Shown in pieces: positions 8,388 through 17,482 of a stretch of 64,000 bases of DNA (its first letter is position 1; every line of letters starts with the position of its first letter). This DNA comes from JALGWN01 sp964598025. Its GTDB lineage: Bacteria; Arandabacterota; Arandabacteria; Arandabacterales; Arandabacteraceae. The stretch covers positions 60,475 through 124,474 of the forward strand of contig CAZRAU010000001.1 of NCBI GenBank assembly GCA_964598025.1. The letters run 5' to 3'. The translations under genes were made by a program, and so were the position numbers. The notes beneath the pieces were generated by a model, which did not search any database, was not told the origin of the DNA, and saw nothing but the letters and a program-made list of their open reading frames with translations.

Positions 8388-8948
8388 ATGAAAATCAATA
8401 CATCGCGCTTCGGCGGGATCGAGGTCGAAGATCAGTCGGTTGTGAACATGCCTGAGGGGATGTTGGGCTTCGCCGAGTTCAAGCAGTTTGTGCTTATCCA
8501 GCACAACCAGGGATCGCCTTTCCTCTGGTACCAGGCCGTGGACGAGCCCAATCTCGCATTTGTGATGGTCGATCCCTTCACCTTCTTCCCCGACTATGAA
8601 GTGCTGCTCTCGCGTGATGACCTTGATGCGCTCGAAGCCGTGGAGCTCGGCAACCTCGCCGTCTTCTCGGTCGTTGTGATACCGGAGAATCCGGAGGACA
8701 TGACGGCCAACTTGAGAGGCCCTGTGCTCATAAACGTGGATAAGAAGATCGCCCGTCAGGTGGTCCTTAACGACGAACGCTACTCTCCCCACCAACGCAT
8801 CCTCGAAACGGTTGGGGGGGCTGGGGAGGGCCTCGCCCCGGGGGGAAGCGGCGGGAGTGCCTTCGCAGGCAGCGATGCGGGCACACCGGTGGGTGGCCGG
8901 GCCGTGGGTGTGTGTGGCGCCGGCATGCGCGACGGCGGGGGTGAGTGA
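8388..8948 (+). CDS. fliW: Flagellar assembly factor FliW
   Basis: A 186-residue FliW. FliW is known to bind the translational repressor CsrA and to bind flagellin, linking filament assembly to flagellin synthesis. Seen: FGGIEVEDQSVVNMPEGMLGF, FLWYQAVDEPNLAFVMVDPF, LRGPVLINVDKKIARQVVL and RYSPHQRIL. The core ends near residue 142; about 45 further residues are a Gly/Ala-rich tail encoded by GC-rich DNA that includes a run of seven G (8814-8820). Its TGA overlaps the csrA ATG by one base, so the two are translationally coupled. Confidence 0.93.
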   Translation: MKINTSRFGGIEVEDQSVVNMPEGMLGFAEFKQFVLIQHNQGSPFLWYQAVDEPNLAFVMVDPFTFFPDYEVLLSRDDLDALEAVELGNLAVFSVVVIPENPEDMTANLRGPVLINVDKKIARQVVLNDERYSPHQRILETVGGAGEGLAPGGSGGSAFAGSDAGTPVGGRAVGVCGAGMRDGGGE

Positions 8949-9283
8949 TGCTTATCCTCAAGCGCAAGATGGGAGAGGGAATAGACGTAGGGGACAATGT
9001 ACGCATTGTGCTCAAGGAGATAAGCGGAGGTCATGTCAAGATAGGAATAGAGGCCCCCACCGATATCAGAGTCAAACGCAGCGAGACCGCCACGAGCATA
9101 GAAGCGGAAAACCTGAGGGCGGCCAAGTCATGCCTCGCGGTAGCCAAAGACCTCGGCTGCCTGGATGGCATAGCCAACGTGAACCGATTGGAATGTGGAA
9201 AGGCCGAATGCCCAATGGGGGAGGCGGGCGGACTGCACCACGGCGAGGGTATCCGGAAAGCAAGAGGGGGGCCCGATGCTTAG
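8948..9283 (+). CDS. csrA: Carbon storage regulator CsrA with C-terminal extension
   Basis: RNA-binding regulator that represses translation at GGA motifs in mRNA leaders. Residues 1-60 give a full CsrA: MLILKRKMGEGIDVGDNVRIVLKEI then HVKIGIEAPTDIRVKRSE with the key Arg. At 111 residues it is longer than the common 60-80; the extra tail has four Cys (KSCLAV, LGCLDG, LECGKAECPM) and no recognised fold. Start ATG 8948 overlaps the fliW stop. Next to fliW and upstream of flagellin, it fits the FliW-CsrA-flagellin circuit. Its last 8 bases overlap the next gene. Confidence 0.93.
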   Translation: MLILKRKMGEGIDVGDNVRIVLKEISGGHVKIGIEAPTDIRVKRSETATSIEAENLRAAKSCLAVAKDLGCLDGIANVNRLECGKAECPMGEAGGLHHGEGIRKARGGPDA

Positions 9284-10481
9284 GCGCGACTGCAGGCACT
9301 TCCCGGGCGATAGGCCGTGCGGCTTCCACAAGCAGGATCTTGCGACCTGCGAAACCTGTAGCCATTACGCCCCCCGGGGCACGACGATCCTCATAATAAA
9401 GCTCGAAGCCTTGGGCGACGTACTTCGGACAACGTCGGTTCTCCCGGCGCTCCACCGACAATACGACCCTTGTCACATTACCTGGATCACCTCAGGCGCC
9501 GCGCGGGACCTCTTTGCCGGCAACCGCCTGGTGGACAAGGTCATATCCGCTTCTGATGACTACCTCCCGACGCTCTTAAGCAGGACCTTCGATGTGGTGA
9601 TAAACCCCGATGCCGCGGCACGTCCATGCGAACTTGCCGCCATCTCGCGGGGGCACACGGCTTTCGGCTACCGGGCAGGTCCCGAAGGTATCGTCGTGGC
9701 CCTGAACAGGGCCGCGGACCGTTGGTTGGAGATGGGTGGTTGTGACGCGGCGAAGCGGAGTAACACCAAGACGTATCAGCAAATACTTCACGAGATCTGT
9801 GCGCTGGCCCCCAAAGGTCAGCACATCGTGCTGAATCTGACCCAGGACGAGGCCGGAGCAAGAGAGGATCTCGCCCGGGAGATCGGGATAGATGTCACAC
9901 GACCGGTCGTTGGGCTCAATACCGGAGCCGGCAAGCGGTGGAAGCTCAAGAAGTGGAGGACCGAAGGGTTTATTGAACTCATAGAGATGATCCTCGATGG
10001 GTCCGATGCCCAGGTGGTCTTGTTGGGTGGGGAGCTCGAGGGTGGGAGAAACGCCTTCATGAAGTCGAAGTTCGACCGGAGGGTGAGAAACCCTGTCTCG
10101 CGCAGTATAAGGCGCTTCGTACGCACGGTCGATCTGTGCGACGCAGTGGTAACAGGCGACACGCTCGCGCTCCATGCGGCACTGGGCCTCAAGAAACGTG
10201 TGGTGGCGCTGTTCGGTCCCACATCTGCGGCCGAAATCGATATGTATGGACTGGGCATCAAGGTGGTCCCGGATATCGACTGCGTCTGCTGCTATAGCAC
10301 CGACTGTGACAGGGAACCCAACTGCATGGATGTCATAAGCGCGGATGAGGTATACGAGCATCTCTTGGACGAGATGAAGATTGCGGCCTCCGGACGAAGT
10401 GTGGACCGGATCGCCGAAGTGGGCGATGTCCGGAGTGATGGGGAAGCATGTATGGTTGGCGAGCCAATTGCGGATTGGTGA
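9276..10481 (+). CDS. Glycosyltransferase family 9 (heptosyltransferase-like)
   Basis: A 401-residue GT-B fold enzyme of the ADP-heptose:LPS heptosyltransferase family. Seen: IIKLEALGDVLRTTSVLPAL near residue 38, VVGLNTGAGKRWKLKKW at the start of the second domain, and LHAALGLKKRVVALFGPTSAAEIDMYG, typical of GT9. The N-terminal 30 residues hold a Cys cluster (DCRHFPGDRPCGFHKQDLATC, CETC) that may bind a metal; this is not part of the core family. ATG 9276 follows a GAGGGGGG ribosome site and overlaps the csrA end, so the gene belongs to the flagellar transcript. Acceptor is unknown; flagellin or a surface glycan is plausible. Confidence 0.85.
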   Translation: MLRRDCRHFPGDRPCGFHKQDLATCETCSHYAPRGTTILIIKLEALGDVLRTTSVLPALHRQYDPCHITWITSGAARDLFAGNRLVDKVISASDDYLPTLLSRTFDVVINPDAAARPCELAAISRGHTAFGYRAGPEGIVVALNRAADRWLEMGGCDAAKRSNTKTYQQILHEICALAPKGQHIVLNLTQDEAGAREDLAREIGIDVTRPVVGLNTGAGKRWKLKKWRTEGFIELIEMILDGSDAQVVLLGGELEGGRNAFMKSKFDRRVRNPVSRSIRRFVRTVDLCDAVVTGDTLALHAALGLKKRVVALFGPTSAAEIDMYGLGIKVVPDIDCVCCYSTDCDREPNCMDVISADEVYEHLLDEMKIAASGRSVDRIAEVGDVRSDGEACMVGEPIADW

Positions 10482-10580
10482 GCTATGATCCGGCCGATCC
10501 GACTCCCCTTTTGTGCCTCGCCAACCTATCCATATTAGGACGCCGGGCAGCTCGTGACAGCCCGGGATGGAAGGAGCCCA

Positions 10581-11693
10581 ATGGAGTTTACCGGAGAGCG
10601 CTACGTACCCGGAGCGGCAGGGCAGGAAGAGATTTATGTCGAGCATATGAGCCGCTATCGGTTTGCGGAAGGCCTGGCCGGCGGGCGGTGGGTGCTTGAT
10701 GTCGGCAGCGGTTGCGGTTACGGCACGTATCATCTGGCCACGGTGGGTGCAGGTCTCGCGCTGGGGATCGACATCTCCCCCGAGGCCGTGGCCTACTCCC
10801 GGAGCAATTATCGCCATCCCCGCCTGTGTTTTGCGGTGATGGATGCCTCACGGCTCAGGCTGAGGAGCGGGTTCCATCTTGCAACCTGTTTCGAGCTCAT
10901 AGAGCACGTGGAAGATGCTCAGGTTGTGCTCCAGGGTGTTCATGAGGTGCTGGATGAGTCGGGTGTCTTCGTCGTCTCCACGCCCAACAAGGCGACCTAT
11001 GTGGCAGGCGGCGAAGCTGGAAAGAACCCCTTTCACGTGAGGGAATACTATCGTGAGGAATTCAAAGATCTTCTTGGGAGTGTATTCCCTTCGGTGCGGG
11101 TTCTGGGCCAACACTGGGTCGAGGGCATGGCCCTGAGGCCCCACCCGGTCCTGGAGGGTCGTGATGTGGTGAGGGCGGCAAGCCTGCGGATTGCCGGGGG
11201 CGGAACTGCCATCCCCATGACCGACGGGGCTGCTTCGGACCCCGCCTGCAGGTGCGCGACGGCCGGCGAGGCCCATTCGAATTGCGCTGCGTGCGGGGAA
11301 CCGCCGTACTTCATAGGTCTCTGCGCCAAGAACGATATTCTCGATGACGTCATCCGCAAGCTCAATCCCTTGGCCTTCTACGGTAGGGCCCTCAGATACG
11401 AGAGCCTGAAAGCTGCCGCCATGCGACTGGAGCGCGAATTCGACCGGAGAGGCGAGTGGGCAAGGGGGCTGGACCGGGAGATCGGCTCGAGGGACGAAAC
11501 GATACGCAGCCTCCAACGCGAGCTCGCAGAAGTGCGAAACGAATTCAATGAACGCGGCCGGTGGGCCGAGCGCCTGAACGGCGAGCTCCGCCGATCCGGC
11601 GCTCTGGTGGAGAGATTCGCCGAGGAGAACAGACATTTGAGGGAATCGCTGGCGGCCCGGCGACCGGCCGGCAGGAGCAAGGTGGCAAAATGA
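10581..11693 (+). CDS. SAM-dependent methyltransferase with C-terminal coiled coil
   Basis: A 370-residue class I methyltransferase. SAM-binding motif I is VLDVGSGCGYGTYHLA at about residue 37, followed by GIDISPEAV and CFELIEHV. Residues about 260-365 form a charged coiled coil (RLEREFDRRGEWARGLDREI and a second RGRWAERL-type repeat). AAGGAG lies just before ATG 10581; the in-frame ATG-less extension upstream is not used. The last ATGA overlaps the following glycosyltransferase start. Such methyltransferases commonly decorate sugars in glycan clusters; the substrate cannot be read from sequence. Confidence 0.82.
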   Translation: MEFTGERYVPGAAGQEEIYVEHMSRYRFAEGLAGGRWVLDVGSGCGYGTYHLATVGAGLALGIDISPEAVAYSRSNYRHPRLCFAVMDASRLRLRSGFHLATCFELIEHVEDAQVVLQGVHEVLDESGVFVVSTPNKATYVAGGEAGKNPFHVREYYREEFKDLLGSVFPSVRVLGQHWVEGMALRPHPVLEGRDVVRAASLRIAGGGTAIPMTDGAASDPACRCATAGEAHSNCAACGEPPYFIGLCAKNDILDDVIRKLNPLAFYGRALRYESLKAAAMRLEREFDRRGEWARGLDREIGSRDETIRSLQRELAEVRNEFNERGRWAERLNGELRRSGALVERFAEENRHLRESLAARRPAGRSKVAK

Positions 11694-14600
11694 AGCAGCC
11701 GACGGTCATATCGATACTTGCACTCAACAATCTTGCGCTCACCAAGCAGTGTCTCGAGAGCATCTTCGAGAATACGACCGCGCCCTATGAGGTCTGCGTC
11801 GTCAATCAGGCCTCGGCCGACGGAACCAGGGAGTATCTTGACAGTCTGGAGGATAAGATAGATGCGGTACATCTACCCAAAAACGTCGGTTTCATAGGCG
11901 GCAACAACCTGGTCATGGATCGCTACCCGGACCGGGACATCGTTCTGCTCAATAACGACACGCTGGTGGAGAAGGGTTGGCTGAAGGCCCTGGAAGGATG
12001 TGCCTACAGCGACTCGAGCATAGGCATCGTGGGGGCGAAGCTCGTCTATCCCGGCGGCAAGCTCCAGGAAGCCGGCGGCGAGATATTCAAGGATGGTTCG
12101 GGCAGAAACATCGGGAAGAACGATGATCCCGAGCGGCATATATATAATGTATGTCGTGATGTCGACTACTGCTCGGGAGCATGTCTTTTCGTAAAACGGG
12201 TCGTGCTGGACAAGGTAGGGTATCTTGATGAGATCTTCAGCCCCGCCTACTGGGAAGACACCGATCTATGCTTCAGGGCCAGAAAAGCCGGCTGGCGCGT
12301 GGTTTATGAGCCCGATTCCAAGGTAATGCACCTGGAGGGCGCGACCGCCGGTTTGCCCGGCCGGAAGTCACTTTCCGAGAGCCTCCAGCAACGCAACAAA
12401 CCTAAGTTCATGGCCCGGTGGGGCGAGGAGCTCATGTCCCACCGCAGCAATGTCTTTGAGGTAAGGCCCCGGTACGGGAAAGAACAGATCCTCGTGGTGC
12501 TGCCCTTCCTCCCCATGTATGACCGTGCAGCCGGCGAGAAGAGGTGGTTCCATACGCTGAAGATCCTTACCCGGCACTTCGATGTCACCTTTCTGGCGCG
12601 AAACGGCGCGGGCCAGCTCAAGTATATAAACGACCTGGAGAAGATGGGCATCACCGTTTTTCATACCGACCAATCACGCCTCGAGCCCATGGGCTGCTCT
12701 GAGAAGGGCCCGCTCCGGATCGACTTTCCCTTGCTGCTAAAGTCCAACGACTTCAAAGCCGTAATCGTCGGGTTCTATCATATGGCGCACCAGTACTACC
12801 GCGACATTCGCGAGCACTCGCCCCGAAGTGTGCTGATCGTGGATTCTTACGATCTTTGCTGGATACGCCAGCGGCGCAAGGCGGACTTGACCGGTGAGGC
12901 CGGTGATATCTGGGAAGCGCTCGAGGTGAAACGCCGGGAGATCGCCATGTACGGCAAGACCGATATGGTGCTTACGGTGACCGAAGAGGACAGGCTACGG
13001 CTCTTGCAGGAGCTCCCGGGTCTGAGCGTAGGTATTTCTACGGACATACACCCTCTCACCGGTGAATGCCGGGAGGGACGCGGCCGCGACCTGGTTTTTG
13101 TGGGTAACTACAAACACGATCCGAATGAGGACGCCGTGCTTCACTTCGCGCGCGAAATCTTCCCCCTGATAAGAGATGCGATTCCCGGGATCAGGCTCTA
13201 TGTGGTAGGCAATTCCCCGACACCGCCGGTCGAGGCCCTTGCATGTGACGATATCATCGTGACCGGCTTCGTGCCCGAGGTGACGCCCTACCTGCTTGAA
13301 TCACGGGTGTTCGTGGTGCCGCTTCGTTACGGCGCAGGCTTGAAGGGCAAGATCGGAGAGGCGCTTGCCGCCGGCATCCCGATCGTGACCACCTCGATAG
13401 GTGCGGAGGGGATGAACCTCCTCCACCGCAAGAACGCCATGATAGGCGACACGCCTGAGGATTTCGCCAGGTGTGTCGTCGAGGCATACACGGATGACGC
13501 TCTCTGGGACACGCTTTCCAGCGAGGGGAAGCGCCTGGCCGATGAGAGCTATAGCGTCCGGGCGGTCGAGAAACACTGGCTGGAGATAATAGACTTCATT
13601 CGCGACGGGAGAAAAACACGGGAGAAGCCCGACCGGGGAGCTGGTACGGCAGGCAAGCGCGCCGGGTCGCCGGGCCGCGGCTTCAAGCGGACCACGGCAC
13701 CACCTGAGATCGTGCCCGACGTGGGCATAGTGATTCCCGTCTTTAACAACCTGGACCTGACCAGAACCTGCTGGACCAGTGTGAGGAAAAGTACCGGGAT
13801 TCCACACCAGGTCGTCATAGTGGATAACGCATCCACCGAGGATGTCGCCTATGAAGCCGATCAGAACAACCTCGAAGTGATTAGGAATGAAACCAACCGT
13901 GGCTTCGCATATGCATGCAACCAGGGGATAATGCATACCCACGGCGATTTCGTAGTGATCCTCAACAACGACACCATAGTCACTCCTGGCTGGCTTGAGC
14001 GGCTGATGTGGCACATGGGTGATGATCCGGACATGGGCATCCTCGGGGTCACGACCAACTATGCGGGGAGCGAACAGCAGATCCCGGCTACCTATGAGAC
14101 TGAAAGGCAACTCTACGATTTCAGCGAAGAGATCTACCGGAAGAACCGTCACCGCAGGAAGGAAACAGGCAAGGTGGTCGCCGTCTGTGTCGTGTTAAGA
14201 CGTAAGATGCTCAGAGATGTGGGGCTCTTCGACACCCGGTTCGGTCTGGGCAACTTCGAGGATGACGACATCTGTCTGAGGGCGAGGCTCGCCGGCTACA
14301 AGGTGGCTTTTGCCAGGGATGTGTTCATCCACCATGCCGGCAGTAAGACCTTCCAGGTGCTCAAGCTTGACTATGGCCGCCTGATGGAGGAGAACCGCAG
14401 ACGATACGAGGCCAAGTGGGCGCCGCTGGCCCGTGAGTTCTGCCGCTGCGACGCCGGGGACATGGCCGAGACCGGGCCCGAGAGAAGCCACCTGACCTGC
14501 ATGGATGCAAGACAGAACGAGTGCGCCGACCACCCCGAAGGCGGGCCCATCATCAGCCTGGCTGACATTCAGATTTCTGCGGATGAGACTTTGGCAGGTC

Positions 14601-15652
14601 ACCTCGTCAACAGGGTGCGGGGTCTGGACGCGAACACGGCCTTCTTCCTGGCACCCGGGACCGTCGCGCCCCCCGGCTGGACTTCCGTGCTTGAGGCGGC
14701 CCTGACGGCTGACGGCGTGGGCTGTGTTCTGGCTGCGTCCAACAAGGGTCTTGGCGAGGACCTTGTAGAGCCGGGCTATCGCAAGCTCGGCAAGCCATTT
14801 GTCAGGTTTGCCGCCAAGCATGCGAAGGCATGGCAAGGCCGGATACAGAGTATAGAGATGGGCTTCCCGGCCGCCATGGCCATAAGCAAGGACGTCCTTC
14901 TCAAGTACGGTCTGAGCGATGAATTCAACACACCGGGAATCCTCCTCGATCTCCAACGGAAGCTGGCGGACGCCGGGCTGCGCATCGTCTGTGCGAAGGA
15001 GACCTACGTCCATGCCGCCGACTTCGCGACCGAGGAAGCCGCGAAGGAGATGGAGGCCGTCCTCCAGCTCCTCGCAGCCAGGAAGTGCTTGGGCGAGGAG
15101 AAGTCAGTGCAGTCGCTGGGGGCCCTTGACCAGGCTCTGGCCGCCAAAGACGACTATACGGAAGCCCTCTACGAGAGAGGTCTCGTGTTTTCGCTCATGG
15201 GCAAGAAGCGACAGGCGATCGCCGATTTCGAGAGGGTGCTTGATCTCAAGCCGTCCGATTCGCGGGCCGTAAACAATCTTGGATGCCTCCACTTCGAGAT
15301 GGGAGACCAGGCCGAAGGCGAACGCAGGTTCCGGGACGCGATCGGGGCCGATGCGGGCAACTGGGAAGCCAGGAAGAACCTGGCGGATCTGCTGCTCTGC
15401 CGGGGCGACTCGGACGAGGCCATCGAGATATATGCTTCACTGATTCAAGAACATGGAGAGCGGCCAGGAGTCTATGCATCCGTAGGGGAGGTCTTCGCCA
15501 ACCTCGGAGATCTGGAATCCGCCGGGCACCTGTTTGAAATGGCGCTCCGGATCTTCCCTGAAGACGAAGCTGCCCGGCGAGGCCTCCTTGCGGTCCAATC
15601 GGCGATGTCGACCACGAACCAAGCAGGAAGGAGCCAAATCGATGAGGGATAA
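11690..15652 (+). CDS. Multi-domain glycosyltransferase: GT2-GT4-GT2-TPR
   Basis: A 1320-residue protein joining several sugar-transfer modules. Residues about 1-250 are a GT2 domain (VVNQASADGTREYL, LLNNDTLV, YWEDTDLCFRARKAGW). Residues about 265-635 are a GT4-type domain (VFVGNYKHDPNEDAVLHF, VPLRYGAGLKGKIGEALAAG). Residues about 677-895 are a second GT2 (IPVFNNLDLTRTC, VVILNNDTIVTPGWLE, FEDDDICLRARLAGY). Residues about 950-1110 look like a third, degenerate GT2 without a clear DXD. The C-terminal 170 residues are TPR repeats. It overlaps its neighbours by 4 and 11 bases. Position before flagellin suggests protein or surface glycan assembly. Confidence 0.88.
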   Translation: MKQPTVISILALNNLALTKQCLESIFENTTAPYEVCVVNQASADGTREYLDSLEDKIDAVHLPKNVGFIGGNNLVMDRYPDRDIVLLNNDTLVEKGWLKALEGCAYSDSSIGIVGAKLVYPGGKLQEAGGEIFKDGSGRNIGKNDDPERHIYNVCRDVDYCSGACLFVKRVVLDKVGYLDEIFSPAYWEDTDLCFRARKAGWRVVYEPDSKVMHLEGATAGLPGRKSLSESLQQRNKPKFMARWGEELMSHRSNVFEVRPRYGKEQILVVLPFLPMYDRAAGEKRWFHTLKILTRHFDVTFLARNGAGQLKYINDLEKMGITVFHTDQSRLEPMGCSEKGPLRIDFPLLLKSNDFKAVIVGFYHMAHQYYRDIREHSPRSVLIVDSYDLCWIRQRRKADLTGEAGDIWEALEVKRREIAMYGKTDMVLTVTEEDRLRLLQELPGLSVGISTDIHPLTGECREGRGRDLVFVGNYKHDPNEDAVLHFAREIFPLIRDAIPGIRLYVVGNSPTPPVEALACDDIIVTGFVPEVTPYLLESRVFVVPLRYGAGLKGKIGEALAAGIPIVTTSIGAEGMNLLHRKNAMIGDTPEDFARCVVEAYTDDALWDTLSSEGKRLADESYSVRAVEKHWLEIIDFIRDGRKTREKPDRGAGTAGKRAGSPGRGFKRTTAPPEIVPDVGIVIPVFNNLDLTRTCWTSVRKSTGIPHQVVIVDNASTEDVAYEADQNNLEVIRNETNRGFAYACNQGIMHTHGDFVVILNNDTIVTPGWLERLMWHMGDDPDMGILGVTTNYAGSEQQIPATYETERQLYDFSEEIYRKNRHRRKETGKVVAVCVVLRRKMLRDVGLFDTRFGLGNFEDDDICLRARLAGYKVAFARDVFIHHAGSKTFQVLKLDYGRLMEENRRRYEAKWAPLAREFCRCDAGDMAETGPERSHLTCMDARQNECADHPEGGPIISLADIQISADETLAGHLVNRVRGLDANTAFFLAPGTVAPPGWTSVLEAALTADGVGCVLAASNKGLGEDLVEPGYRKLGKPFVRFAAKHAKAWQGRIQSIEMGFPAAMAISKDVLLKYGLSDEFNTPGILLDLQRKLADAGLRIVCAKETYVHAADFATEEAAKEMEAVLQLLAARKCLGEEKSVQSLGALDQALAAKDDYTEALYERGLVFSLMGKKRQAIADFERVLDLKPSDSRAVNNLGCLHFEMGDQAEGERRFRDAIGADAGNWEARKNLADLLLCRGDSDEAIEIYASLIQEHGERPGVYASVGEVFANLGDLESAGHLFEMALRIFPEDEAARRGLLAVQSAMSTTNQAGRSQIDEG

Positions 15653-17102
15653 GCCGACGCTTGCCGTGTGTATGATCGCTCGGAACGAGGGTAAGAGGCT
15701 TCCTACCGCCATAGACAGTGTCAGGAGGATAGCCGACCAGGTGATAGTCGTTGATACGGGTTCCACGGACGACACGATTGAGGCGGCGCGCTCCCTCGGG
15801 GCGGAAGTGGTCGAGTATGCCTGGAAAGACGACTTCGCCGATGCACGGAACAGGTCACTCGCAGAGGCCCGATGTGATTGGATCCTGTGTCTGGATGCCG
15901 ACGAGTGGGTTGCACCGGAAAGCGAATCCAAGGTGATTGAAGCCCTGTCGGAGGGGGCCGGCGCCTATATGGTACGAATCGAAAGCCGGGTCGATTCTAC
16001 GGCAGGCAAGGTGTTCGTCAATTTCTTCCCCAGGCTTTTCCGTAACCTGGAAGGGGTCCGGTTCGAGGGGAAGGTCCATGAACAGGTCGCTCCATCACTC
16101 GAAGGCCTTGGTGTGTCGATTGAAGTCTCCGACATACTGATCAAGCATACGGGCTATGCCCTCTCGGACTCAGACCTTAAGGCGAAGGCCCGTAGAAACG
16201 CCGACCTGCTCCTGAAGGATGTGGAGGAGCATGCCGATGACGCGCTAGCCCTCTTCCACCTGGGCGAAGCCTTCTCAATGCTCGAGCACTTCGAGGAGGC
16301 AGTGGAATTTTATGACAGAGCGCTCGCGGCGGGTGGCCTCGACGGCATAGTCCGCGGTGCCCTGCTCCAGAACAAGGGCACGGCACTTGTGAAGCTCAAG
16401 GACTACGAAAAGGCGATCGTCTCGCTAAGGCAAGCCCGCGAGGTCGATCCCGGGTTGCTCACGGTCCACCTGGTTTTGGCATCGGCCCACTATGGCATGG
16501 GGAAGTTCAAGCGGGCGGAACAGGAGGTGATCTCCTATATCTCCATATGCCGTGAGATAGGACGGGTTAAGCGGATAACCCTCGGGCATGACCCCGACAT
16601 TCCCAATGCCCTGGTCATGCTCGCCAGGTGCCGGCTTGCGCTGGGCCGGCTCGACGAGGCAAGGAAGGCTCTCGAGGATGCACTGAGCCTGGATGGGTCT
16701 AAGGGTGATGCCCACATGCTCCTGGGAAGGATAGCTTTTGAGGAGCTCAGGTTCGGCCGGGCGGCGGCCCACTTCGAGAAGGCGGTTGACGCCTATCCCG
16801 GCGGAGAGAGGCTTTACTTCGAGCTGGCCCGGGCATATGTGGCCTGTGGTTCCAACGACAAAGCGATCCGGACGCTGGACAGCGCGATAGAGAACGGAAT
16901 GGAAGGGGCCGATCTTCTGAGGTGTCTCGGGGTCCTCAAGATAAAGCAGAAGGATTTCGAGGGTGCGATAGATGCCTATCGCCGGACGCTGGACGTCGAT
17001 CCCGGCGATGCCGACTCGCGGAAGAAGCTCGCCGGACTGTATCATGCCCTGGGCAAGACCAATCTTGCGGAAGCAACCCTTGCCGGATGGTCGGGCCGGT
17101 GA
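15642..17102 (+). CDS. GT2 glycosyltransferase with TPR repeats
   Basis: A 486-residue protein. Residues 1-190 match the GT2/SunS-WaaE-like family: LAVCMIARNEGKRLPTAIDSV, VVDTGSTDDTIEAA, WILCLDADEWV. The rest is a chain of TPR repeats (for example ALFHLGEAFSMLEHFEEAVEFYDRAL and EGAIDAYRRTLDVDPGDADSR). GT2-TPR proteins often modify proteins, the TPR part holding the polypeptide. ATG 15642 follows AAGGAG and overlaps the previous gene by 11 bases. It is the last gene of the run before the flagellin leader, making flagellin an obvious candidate acceptor, by inference only. Confidence 0.85.
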   Translation: MRDKPTLAVCMIARNEGKRLPTAIDSVRRIADQVIVVDTGSTDDTIEAARSLGAEVVEYAWKDDFADARNRSLAEARCDWILCLDADEWVAPESESKVIEALSEGAGAYMVRIESRVDSTAGKVFVNFFPRLFRNLEGVRFEGKVHEQVAPSLEGLGVSIEVSDILIKHTGYALSDSDLKAKARRNADLLLKDVEEHADDALALFHLGEAFSMLEHFEEAVEFYDRALAAGGLDGIVRGALLQNKGTALVKLKDYEKAIVSLRQAREVDPGLLTVHLVLASAHYGMGKFKRAEQEVISYISICREIGRVKRITLGHDPDIPNALVMLARCRLALGRLDEARKALEDALSLDGSKGDAHMLLGRIAFEELRFGRAAAHFEKAVDAYPGGERLYFELARAYVACGSNDKAIRTLDSAIENGMEGADLLRCLGVLKIKQKDFEGAIDAYRRTLDVDPGDADSRKKLAGLYHALGKTNLAEATLAGWSGR

Positions 17103-17241
17103 AAACGGTCCGTCTGCCGCGCTATGCTTGTCCCCCGCCTCGCCATTCACCTGTGTAGTGGGAGCGCTACGAAACACAACGGTCTCTAAGTAGATGCAAG
17201 TCTCTGCAAGAGGAGGGTTTGGGGCAGGCTGGTTTTGCGGC

Positions 17242-17268
17242 TAAAGTAATTCGCAAACCTTGCGATAG
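17242..17268 (+). promoter_or_regulatory. Sigma-28 (FliA-type) promoter of flagellin
   Basis: TAAAGTAA at 17242-17249, an 11-nt spacer, and TGCGATAG at 17261-17268 resemble the FliA consensus TAAAGTTT-N11-GCCGATAA (six of eight and five of eight matches, exact spacing). Position upstream of flagellin is the classic place for such a promoter. The FlgM-like gene nearby supports a sigma-28 circuit, though fliA itself is outside the window. Confidence 0.6.
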
Positions 17269-17353
17269 GTCATACGGGAGTTGGATTAAAGGCCGTATAA
17301 GGGATCATCCTATGTGCAAAGAACCGTGGATCGAAAGGAGGTGGGTTCTTTAC

Positions 17354-17482
17354 TTGCCTGCACCTACCTGGTGCGTATTCCGTCCATCTTCAGGAAGTAG
17401 AACCTTGGTGCCGGTCATGAAGGCCGGATCCCAAGCAGGCAAGGAAGCCCCGAGGTCAAGACGATCAAAAGGGGGTTGTTGA
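17354..17482 (+). CDS. Possible leader peptide upstream of flagellin
   Basis: A 42-codon open frame begins at TTG 17354, 11 nt after the perfect Shine-Dalgarno AAAGGAGGT (17334-17342), and ends at TGA 17480-17482, one base before the flagellin ATG. The predicted peptide is basic and Ser/Arg-rich (KEAPRSRRSKGGC at the end) with no known family. The tight stop-start spacing suggests translational coupling. The frame is also open further upstream, so the start is a guess, and the whole feature may be chance. Confidence 0.3.
   Translation: MPAPTWCVFRPSSGSRTLVPVMKAGSQAGKEAPRSRRSKGGC

Noticed and set aside
8812..9396. A 194-residue plus-strand open frame across the fliW end and csrA
   Set aside because: It overlaps two well-supported genes in a different frame and has no domain; it is a shadow.
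17219..17257. Sigma-54 promoter upstream of flagellin near the G-rich run and TTTTGC
   Set aside because: GG and GC are not the required 10 nt apart; the sigma-28-like site nearby fits much better.
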